Shown here piece after piece: positions 56,501 through 64,000 of a DNA stretch of 64,000 nt. Where the stretch lies: contig VZSE01008843.1 of assembly GCA_013398275.1 (NCBI GenBank), positions 1,046,072 through 1,110,071 on the forward strand. Reading direction: 5' to 3'. The translations under genes and the position numbers were made by a program. This stretch comes from Promerops cafer. Taxonomy: Eukaryota; Chordata; Aves; Passeriformes; Nectariniidae. The notes under the pieces are model-generated. The model was given only the letters and a program-made list of their open reading frames with translations, did not search any database and was not told the DNA's origin. The stretch's first letter is position 1. Each line of letters starts with the position of its first letter.

Positions 56501-59500
56501 CTAGTGAAGAACACAGGTCATTTAATCAAAGTCTCTCCCCGTCAAAAGTGACTTTCTTCTCGTAACACTGTGCCTAACCAAATCTCTGTAAAGAAACCAC
56601 TATGTCAACACAAAAGAAAAATGCAAACACAAGAAACACAGGATTAGCAGCAAGTGTTGTATGGACACAAAGCTCAGTACAACCCCAGAATTCCTAATCT
56701 GTTGTGGGGTACAAGTCTGTATCAGCTGACACAAATAATTTTCAGGATCTAAAGATTAACTCTAGACGTATTAATTCAGCTCTAGAAGGAGGAAGAAAAG
56801 TGCTTTTCAACCTCTCTTTTTCAAACAGGACATATTTACTCAAGAAATAATGATGACATTGTTGGGCTTTTCATTACTTCTAAAATAAAAGAGTTGTTCA
56901 AATACACATTGTATTTAGAAAAGAGGGAAACAGAGCTACTAGCAAAGCACAGAAGCTACTACAAAATAAACGTTAGCTGTTTAAAGACCCAGTATATTTG
57001 GAAAATAAAATAATGATATTTTTATCCCAATGATAAAGAAGTGCACTCAAACAGGAAAATAAATGATTATGTGGATTTTCTCAATGTATATCTTTCTAGA
57101 AGACTGGAAAATGCAAGAAGTTAAATACTTCCCTTCAAAGAAAGGATGGATATAAACTGAGCAAGTGGTCTGAGATGAAGAGTTTTGTGCCTATGTTTGG
57201 TTCCATTCCACCTGGGTATGATACCCAATTGCCTCAGGATTCCCATGTAACATCAAACAAGCCTAAATGGTTGTCCAGACATTAAGGAACTTCTGGAGAT
57301 GCCTCATCCCTCTCCTTTGATTATGCAGAGCATCTGGTAAGAGCAGGCTGCTAACATGCACATCTACACCAGGTGAGTAACATTACACTTATGATATGAA
57401 CCTGAAACAGTATCACACAGATAATCATTGACTGACTTCACTTCCCAGGGTTAATATATTTTTTAGAAGCCTGTATGATCTTTTCTTGACCTGTGAAGAA
57501 TCTCTTTTCCTCTTCTGCCCTTTTTTCCAGATCAATATTAACAATTCAAATATTTAGTTTGACAGCTACAACTTTCATCCAGCAAAATACATCTTAGACA
57601 AACTGCTTTAAATCATAGATATTAAATTAATGAATTAAAATTTAATTCACTTTTTAAAAGACACATTACTCATAATTGCCAATGTTGGAGTATTTTTTAT
57701 ATTTGTATTATTCCAGTTGTACACATACTGGAAAGAATATTAATTGGACTAACTTAGCAAGAACATTTATCTTGCAAAGTTACTTGAATACTGTACAACT
57801 CTAGTTTGCATATTATTACACTTGCAGGATTTTGGCCTACGTCAATAAGCCACAGTCAGGAATGACAGAGCACAGTAACAGCTTTATGCATTTTTCCCAC
57901 ATAAAACCCAAGGTGTCTACTGTAAGGAATTTCACTCCATTTAAGTATCATCTAAAAAAGCCCTGTTTTTCTTTAGAGCCAAATATACTGAGAAGTCATC
58001 TGGTACAAAGTCCTGTGAAAACAAACTTTTAAGAAGATAGGTGTTTTGTGCAAAGTTAACTTTCTTTGACATCTTTACCTACAACATAAGATATAAGTCC
58101 CTGGACCACAAAGATTTCTAAATACGAAATTGTCTAAAAACAGCAAAATAAAAACCAAACAAGTGAAAAACTGCTACTGAGCAAAAATTAAATGCTGCGC
58201 AGGGATCTAACAGCAGGGAGATCTTTTCAGAATCATGGTTTTGACATATTGCTGTTCTAATTTCATGCATATCTAGGTTTTAACTGAAGACATAAATTAA
58301 AATTTTATTGCATAGAATCATCTTTCAAGTATCTAGAGCACCTCAACATTAAAATCACTGTAACTTGATTACAATAATTTGAAACTGATCTTTGTGACTT
58401 GTTGCAAAACCACAGCTGTAGAAGAAAAGCAAAACAACTGGTTCAGTTAGTTATTTCCAGACAGAGAAGTGATGTTTCATTTTATTACCTTTTTCATGAA
58501 GCTCACGTCTTGCCTTGAAATCTTGTCTCGTTTTATCTTTAGATCAGAAACATCTGGTATTATTCTACAAATGAAAGAATTTTTTTTTTAGCAGAAAAAA
58601 AAAAAGGTGGAAATGAAGAGAATGTGGAATACAGGAACTATTTAAACAGATCTTGACCCAATTCCCATTTTAATTATGTCCATGCTTAACAGGGATATTC
58701 AAATTTCAGCTGAAGAGGGAGAACCGGAAAGAAAATTATGACAAACATGTATTTTAATCTAGGTAAAATAAAAATAAAATTCTGTTTTCTACACAGTCAA
58801 ACAATGATATTTGTAATGGTTATTTAAGGTACTGTGCTCTGAGGCTTACCTGTAAAACACTTGCTATGAATAAATGACACTGAGCACTGCACATTTACCA
58901 AAACAGTACATTAATAATTCATATTAGCAAAAACATTTAAAAATCAACAGTACTTGTCATTCAGGTAATGAACTGGAATTTCAAGTAGGTAATAAATAAA
59001 AAGCAGTACCGTATCCCTCTCAGCTTGGCTCTGTTGTCGTGCCGATCAATGAGGTTGTGAAGGATTTCCAGGACCAGCTGCCTCAGCTCGGAGTCTTCCA
59101 TGAGTGAAGGAGACAGCAATGGGTCCAGAAAGGGGGGAGGAAGTGCATTACTTATTGTTGTGGCTTTGTATCCTGAAGTCACCTGTTCATTGTTGGAAAT
59201 AAAATCCATGTGTCATTACTGCTTTATAAGAATTAATTGCAGCTGTCACTCACTTTTTAGTGGGTTTGCTTTGGCATCTGCAAGGTAGACTCAAATTGAA
59301 GTACTGTATTAATTTTGAAAATTCCTGACTTTAGTATGAATTTGGAAAGACATTAGCACAGAATTCAAATTAAGTCCCTCATGTTAAAAGGATTTTTCAG
59401 GATCCTTTCTGAAAGGAAACACCCCAAACCAAAAAATAAAGGTATGATTTATGATTTCTTATATGGCCTATGAAAAGTTACAGGGCATAAACTGAAGATG

Positions 59501-62500
59501 ATAGTAATACCAGTCGATAATTACAATACAGATTTTTCCATTTCAGGTTATGAGCTGTTCACATATGGTAGAGTAAGCTCATGTGAAATAAAAAATGAGA
59601 AATCAGGGCCTATATGTACACCTTAAAGATTTATGGATACTACTTTATTGCAAAACATGAAGTAAGCAAATATCACTTTCGTAGAAATCTGGTGCCATAG
59701 TGTTATTTTAAAAATTAATACTACCTCTGACCTGTCTCATTCCATTACTTTTAATTAAAGCAAACTCTGCAGGTACACAAAGAAAAATAAACTTCTACCT
59801 AACTACTAATTCAAATTTTAATTAGTTGAACATCTACAGTAGTCAGAAATATTTAAAATTTACCATTCCTTAAAATGGAGGTTACCAGAATATTACAATC
59901 TCAAAATACATTACAAAGTATATATAACCTGTTGAGGATGAGGGGAGCAAAATTATTCCAAATTTAATTATAATAAATGCAACCGCATTTTCATCCAAGA
60001 CTTATATAATAATTGTATCTTCTTTATATATATATATTCCATACCCTTACAGTGTTTATGTGTTTATATATATGTTCCATACCCTTACAGTGTTCCATAC
60101 CCTTACAGTGTTTATGTGTGAGCTGTGTTTTACTGGTTTTGGCTGGGATAGGTCATTTTCTTGATAGTAGCATATGTGCTACTGTGTTCTGGATTTGTGA
60201 CCAAAGCAGTACTGGTAACACAAAGATGATTTGGCTACTGCTGAGCAGGGCTTACACACCTCCAGAGGGACATCCCACATTACAATGTGTCATGTTCAGC
60301 AGCAGATCAGGAGGGCTGCCACTGCTCAGGGACTGGCTGGCTATCAGTTGGCTTGTGGTGAGCAACTGGGTTTTTTTTTGGTGGGGGTTTTGTTTTATTA
60401 TTACTTTTTCTCATTTCTTGGTTTTATTTTTCTTGGTTTCCTTTTTTTACTTACTAAACTGCCTCCATCTCAACCCACTTCTCCCACTGGTACTGTCCTG
60501 GTTCTCTCCCCATCCCCTGGGGCAGAGTGAGTGAGTGACTGGGTGGTCCCTGGTGCCTCTGGGTTAAACCACGACACCGAGCGAGCACGGTGCCCACAGC
60601 TTAACTGAGGGGTTCACAGGGGCGTGGCTGACAGGAGCACCAGGGGACAAGAAGGTTGATCAATCATTATGAAAATGGAAAATGACTGATATTACAAGAA
60701 GCAAGGCTGCAAATCTAAGTGCACACTTTTAATCAAGTGCCAGATTTCAACTGTCTATACAGCATTAACTTGTCTGTCCATGTATGCATGACAACAGACT
60801 ACTTATGTTATGAAATATTATTCTTTTGTAAAGAAAACATGATGCACAGTGCTGGATTTTTTCCACAATCTTTATCAAAAACTAATTTATTAAGCATCAG
60901 AACAATGACTTTCACACCTTTGTGCCATGATGGGATTTTACTTCCATATCCTAAAATAGATGCAAACCAAAATTTAGTGTCCAAAATGTTAAATCCCTTC
61001 CACATGTACACTCTGACCCCCTTAAAGCATACTTACTGGCTATGTAGCACCCAAAATCATTAGAACAACTCTTACCTGTTTTAATGGAATTTTGATACTG
61101 GTGAGATGAATATTGTCAGGAACAGTTTAGACATACCTCAGTCTATGTTTAATGAAGCCAATGTACAAAATGACTACCTGAGGTCCTTCCTAGCAAGTTT
61201 TCTGTCCTTAAATTGCAACTCTGAATGCCCAGCTCTTTTGCAAACCAGAGTCTAAGATTTCAGATTTGGACAAGCCAAGAATGGCTTAAGCTGTTTGCCT
61301 AACATCCTACACAAGTTTCATGTCAAAGCAGGGACAGAAACTCATTTTTCAGGAGGACATTCTTCTGCTTTAGTTTGTGAAATCATTCCCCTCTTTGAGT
61401 CTCTAAACAGTTTTCAGCTTCTGCAATAAAACAGGCCAGGATTCTACTGGCAAGAGCCTCTTTTACTACTCACTTTCTGATTTTTACCATCTGGGTCTAT
61501 TCCCAGAAATACTTTGAAGATTTACAGTTGAAAAATGTATTTGTGATAAAAAATTCAATCACACCTTACAAGAAACATGGGAAACATTAGGAACAAAAGA
61601 ACAACAGTGTCTGAGGTATCCATTCCTATGGTTTTAAAAACATTGGCCATTCTACTAATTACCACTTTTCCAGGCTCAGAGACAAAAGTGGTTTCACTTT
61701 GATGTTGCCAGTATTGCTGGCAGAACTCAGCCTGCTCTAGGATGTTCCTTTGGATCTGCAGCTCCAATTACAACTGACATTCACTGAAGTGCTCTAAGAG
61801 GTGGAAGCGTATTTCTTGTGCTGTTTGTAATGCAAGTTGGAAAAATGCTTTCACAATATTACACAGTAGAATTACAGGTCTATGCAGTATGAATGTATGT
61901 TTATTTTCATAATCCAGTGTTGTTATACTGTATTTTTATATAAAAATATATACATAAAGTGAAACACTGTGTGTTTATAACATAGTATACCGATCACAGA
62001 AGGCTTACCATAAGTAAAGATCTCAATAACATGATTTGAATCCTCCTGGTTCCCAAATCTCTACAATTGGGAAAAAAAATTGCAAATTAGGTTTTCTTGC
62101 ATATCTTTGAAATATTATTTTATTCTTGACATTATTTGCATTTTTAACAAGTGAATACAGCCATCTTGGAAGGGATGCTGGATGATTATAGATAAAGGAG
62201 AGTATCTCCAACTGAGTTGCAATAACTAAATGTTTTTGAAAGACACATTTACAGGAAGGCTTAAAAAATGGAGCACATTCAGTTGAAGAAAACATTAAAT
62301 TGTATATGTGAAGCAGATATAAATCTTTATGTTTTACTCAGAAATCTCTAAAATGTTCCACCACTACGAGCTTGATGTTATTTTCACAAGCATCAGCACT
62401 GAAAATTTCTTCTGGATTAAAATGCAATTGAGTCTTTGAAGAAATGCAGACATTTCTTCTTTAAGTCAGACCCCAAAACTCTGAGACTGGAAAAAAGTTA

Positions 62501-64000
62501 TTGGCAAAACCAGCAAGAAAAACTGAAAGACTGCTCAGCTTTCATATCACAGGAAGGTACATGAAACACTACTTGACCTGTTCTTCATTTGTTTTCATTT
62601 CCCTCCTGCAAGTACTAAAAGTAGCCAAATAGCTAAAGGTATACAGTCACTGTTCTTGCAAGGTCTTAGGAGATAAAAGTGCACTTGGAATAAATTGCTC
62701 CATCCAAAGAGATTCTTTCAGGAAAGTAAAAAAGGTATTTTGGACAAGCCATTTTGTCCATTAAATAACATAAAGGAAGATCAACCCTCTTCACAAAAGT
62801 TGGCCTCTACATAACAGTGGAAACTTCTTCCTTAATGGTCTACAGTCCTGACTGTTTGTATCATTCAAATGTCTTGGGCAGCTGAAACCAAAATTCTACA
62901 CCAGACTTTATCAGTAATCAGAAAGCCTTCTTTGCTCAGAGTGACATATGCACATCATATTAACACACTGCCCAGGCACATGTTTACACAGAATCTCATA
63001 AATGGAAAACTATACAGTTAAAAAACAAGCAACCACCACTCCCAACTGTTAATCCAAGCAGAGAGTTTCATACGGATTCATTCTTGAAATACCTCCATAA
63101 TGAGTGACAGCTGCCTGGCACAGATGTGTATCTTCCATGGAACAGCATCCCATGCTGTGGGGCTACTGTATGAAAGCTATCAAGAAGCTGGAGAATGACA
63201 AAGACTTCCTACTCAATCTGGTAGGGGATCACTTCTGTGGTCCAAAGTGTCTGTGCACATCTGGAAAGAACAGCTGCAGCCTTTTCAGTGACTTCCCCAT
63301 ACTGAGGAAATGCAGTCTTTTAAACAAAATTATTCCTGTTACAGGGAAAAGTATTCAGTGTAGGGTGACTTTTCAACTGTGGGTTTATTAAATCTGCCCA
63401 CTTATAGCTTTTTCCTATTTCTAAATACATAGGGAAAATCTAAAATTCACTGGAATTTCTGCAGGTATTTCTTAATCTGAAGTCAACTTGTACAGAATTT
63501 AAAAAAAAAAGCAACTTAAAAATAGTTTGTAAATTATGCAGCTGTTTGAAAAAATGTATTTACAATTGAATTAGTCTCATTCTCAAAATTCACATAAAAA
63601 GTTATGGAATTAACAACCATGAAGTACATAATTTCAGAAAAAATTGTATAGATGCAGAGAGAAAGAGTGTTTTAGTGAAAAATAAACTGCCTCCCAATCA
63701 GGTAATTTTTATCAGTAACATGTCTGTAGGTTGATTTCATATTGCTGACACAGAGCTTACCTTGGTTCTGCATAGTATTTAATACAGCCCCTAAGGAGTG
63801 AGAATTTGCATTTCACTTTTCTTAATGTTTTTCACTTCCTAATTTATCAGGATTCTAAAATCTAGATTTTTAATTTGAAATTTAAAAATGTAGGATATAC
63901 AAACCCAAGGTTACTGGGATTCAGCGATTGTGAAGTTGTCCCCAGAACAGGTACTTTGCTCATAATGAACATCATAATCTCTGATCTCTGGTAATCTGGA
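41488..64000 (-). CDS. EFR3A: EFR3A, C-terminal half (5' part outside window)
   Basis: In transcript order the coding exons are 64000-63905 (cut by the window), 62060-62009, 59182-59010, 58564-58489, 55916-55755, 54562-54431, 53948-53881, 52660-52533, 47952-47861, 44676-44628, 43561-43458, 42869-42820 and 41593-41488. They join into one frame of 428 residues, ending DLCVY and a stop. EFR3A is a palmitoylated peripheral membrane protein. With TTC7 and FAM126 it recruits phosphatidylinositol 4-kinase alpha to the plasma membrane. This half carries the later helical repeats and the C-terminal tail. Identity to remembered human EFR3A is very high except for a short variable patch in exon 47861-47952. 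Position next to OC90 supports EFR3A over its paralogue EFR3B. Confidence 0.95.
42113..42688 (+). mobile_element. ERVL-type solo LTR
   Basis: The element starts TGTGCTGGTTTTGG and ends GGGTTAAACCACAGCA, the TG...CA termini of a common avian ERVL LTR group. It is flanked by a perfect 5-bp target duplication TTCAG (42108-42112 and 42689-42693). At about 576 bp with no internal region it is a solo LTR. It lies in the last EFR3A intron, antisense to the gene. Confidence 0.9.
42820..42869 (-). CDS. EFR3A: EFR3A exon
   Basis: The 50-nt exon encodes ANLLHDRLAQILELTIR. The acceptor TTTTCCCTAG follows a T run on the - strand and the donor is CCG|GTAAGG. A solo LTR lies about 130 nt into the next intron. 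Confidence 0.95.
43458..43561 (-). CDS. EFR3A: EFR3A exon
   Basis: The 104-nt exon encodes NNGLEEQEKEKRRLVIEKFQ and KAPFEEIAAQCETK, a charged helix. The acceptor is CTTTTAAG and the donor AAA|GTGAGT. Confidence 0.95.
44628..44676 (-). CDS. EFR3A: EFR3A exon
   Basis: The 49-nt exon encodes VDNTEEITFEALKKAI. The acceptor is TGTTTAG and the donor TTG|GTAAGA. Confidence 0.95.
44677..47860. other. EFR3A intron
   Basis: This is a 3.2-kb AT-rich intron. No mobile element, RNA gene or further exon was recognised. Confidence 0.6.
47861..47952 (-). CDS. EFR3A: EFR3A exon, variable patch
   Basis: The 92-nt exon encodes DEDRLSRRKSIVDTVSLQVD and then ILSGSSSTEDK. The Ser-rich end differs from and looks shorter than the human segment I recall. 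The acceptor is GTGCTAG and the donor AAG|GTATGA. Confidence 0.93.
47953..52532. other. EFR3A intron
   Basis: This 4.6-kb intron is the longest in the window. It contains a CR1 fragment at 49793-50045, a short AT dinucleotide run near 50551-50566 and a GC-richer stretch at 49640-49790 just before the CR1. Confidence 0.65.
49793..50045 (+). mobile_element. CR1 3' fragment
   Basis: Sense-strand CR1 with TGACAAGGGACAATGGCTTT, GAGGGTGGTGAGGCACTGGA, the block with CAGAGAAGCTGTGGCTGC, and GGCTTGGAACGAGATGACC. It is antisense to EFR3A. Confidence 0.92.
52533..52660 (-). CDS. EFR3A: EFR3A exon
   Basis: The 128-nt exon encodes LPKSLEKDEKDLFFLTNKIA and GGSGYNVERLSVPYVPQVT. The acceptor is TTTGACAG and the donor ACAG|GTAAGT. 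Confidence 0.95.
53040..53618 (+). mobile_element. CR1 LINE 3' fragment
   Basis: About 580 bp of diverged sense CR1. It ends with GACCTCAAGATCCCTTCCAG and ATTCTGTGATTCAGTGA, a decayed form of the terminal octamers. It is antisense to EFR3A in the intron 52661-53880. Confidence 0.85.
53881..53948 (-). CDS. EFR3A: EFR3A exon
   Basis: The 68-nt exon encodes VIETRSVEAAYFLPETIFKD and KC. The acceptor follows a long T run on the - strand (TTTTTTTTCAG) and the donor is AA|GTAAGT. Confidence 0.95.
54431..54562 (-). CDS. EFR3A: EFR3A exon
   Basis: The 132-nt phase-0 exon encodes DIAIINEDNLPMFNRCGLMA and SQMIAVPAFCQHVSK. The acceptor is TATTTCAG and the donor AAG|GTAACA. Confidence 0.96.
55755..55916 (-). 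CDS. EFR3A: EFR3A exon
   Basis: The 162-nt phase-0 exon encodes HGQQLYRHIYLGCKEEDNVQ and TIELANEEVVIDLIRVAIAL. The acceptor is TTTTATAG and the donor CAG|GTATGA. Confidence 0.96.
55917..58488. other. EFR3A intron
   Basis: This 2.6-kb AT-rich intron holds only the old CR1 piece at 55953-56030 and a poly(A) run near 56050. Nothing else was recognised. Confidence 0.6.
55953..56030 (-). mobile_element. Old CR1 3' fragment
   Basis: ATAGAATAATTTAGGTTAGA and the AGGTCTTCTAGTCCAACTC block read as a worn reverse-complement CR1 end. It is short and diverged. Confidence 0.7.
58489..58564 (-). CDS. EFR3A: EFR3A exon
   Basis: The 76-nt exon encodes IIPDVSDLKIKRDKISRQDV and SFMKK. The acceptor is ATTTGTAG and the donor AAG|GTAATA. 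Confidence 0.95.
59010..59182 (-). CDS. EFR3A: EFR3A exon
   Basis: The 173-nt exon encodes VTSGYKATTISNALPPPFLD and DPLLSPSLMEDSELRQLVLE, then HDNRAKLRGIR. On the - strand the acceptor is GAACAG and the donor CG|GTACTG. Confidence 0.95.
60038..60118 (+). repeat. Short tandem repeat, three copies
   Basis: The unit TTCCATACCCTTACAGTG occurs at about 60038, 60075 and 60093. The first two copies are separated by TTTATGTG/TATA sequence that also reappears after the third. The array abuts the LTR at 60124. Confidence 0.9.
60124..60576 (+). mobile_element. ERVL-type solo LTR, diverged
   Basis: It shares landmarks with the LTR at 42113: GGTTTTGGCTGGGATAG, a TACTGCTGAGCAGGGCTTAC block, and the end GGGTTAAACCACGACA. 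The middle is diverged or deleted and contains T-rich stretches. Flanking bases (GAGC nearby on both sides) hint at a degraded target duplication. It is antisense to EFR3A in the intron 59183-62008. Confidence 0.85.
62009..62060 (-). CDS. EFR3A: EFR3A exon
   Basis: This 52-nt exon encodes DLGTRRIQIMLLRSLLM. On the - strand the acceptor is AATTGTAG and the donor ATG|GTAAGC. The match to EFR3A appears exact. Confidence 0.93.
62061..63904. other. EFR3A intron
   Basis: A 1.8-kb intron with no recognised repeat. The open frame at 63104-63391 (+) does not resemble a known exon. Confidence 0.6.
63905..64000 (-). CDS. EFR3A: EFR3A exon, cut by window edge
   Basis: On the - strand it encodes PDYQRSEIMMFIMSKVPVLG and further residues to NPSNLG. 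The donor is GG|GTTTGT, in phase 2. The exon continues beyond 64000. Confidence 0.85.

Noticed and set aside
60013..60534. 173-residue open frame
   Set aside because: It spans a tandem repeat and a solo LTR; there is no retroviral protein in it.

Overview
The window is vertebrate nuclear DNA, most likely from a bird and probably a passerine. Short coding exons with GT-AG introns sit in an AT-rich background. The dispersed repeats are almost all fragments of the avian CR1 LINE, plus two ERVL-type solo LTRs of a kind common in songbird genomes. I saw no prokaryotic, plasmid or phage features and no CRISPR array. One base is ambiguous (14748). All identifications come from reading the sequence and from remembered family sequences; no database search was run.

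Three protein-coding genes account for the coding signal. (1) HHLA1, + strand: about thirteen coding exons from 1746 to the stop at 11701. The signal-peptide exon was not found and may lie upstream of the window. (2) OC90 (otoconin-90), + strand: fifteen predicted exons from an ATG at 15523 to a stop at 35116, about 548 residues. It has a signal peptide, two phospholipase A2-like domains without the calcium-binding Asp, a variable linker built from small phase-1 exons, and an acidic tail with a furin-type site. (3) EFR3A, - strand: the last thirteen coding exons, from the window edge at 64000 down to a stop at 41488. This is roughly the C-terminal half of the scaffold that anchors phosphatidylinositol 4-kinase alpha at the plasma membrane. 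A predicted 3' UTR runs to about 38573.

Layout: 1-1745 5' flank of HHLA1 with one doubtful exon; 1746-11925 HHLA1; 11926-15522 intergenic, with a mosaic of CR1 fragments; 15523-35116 OC90; 35117-38572 convergent intergenic region with a large CR1 fragment; 38573-64000 EFR3A. HHLA1 and OC90 lie head to tail and EFR3A converges on them. This is the order I recall from human 8q24.22, so the block is conserved synteny. The genes are neighbours, not a pathway: OC90 builds the otoconial matrix of the inner ear, EFR3A supports PI4P synthesis, and HHLA1 is a presumed secreted protein of unknown function.

I found no previously undescribed system. The observations most worth checking are splicing features: a 134-nt pyrimidine-only microsatellite forming an HHLA1 splice acceptor, a GC-AG intron in OC90, and an ambiguous microexon/tandem-acceptor junction in the OC90 linker.
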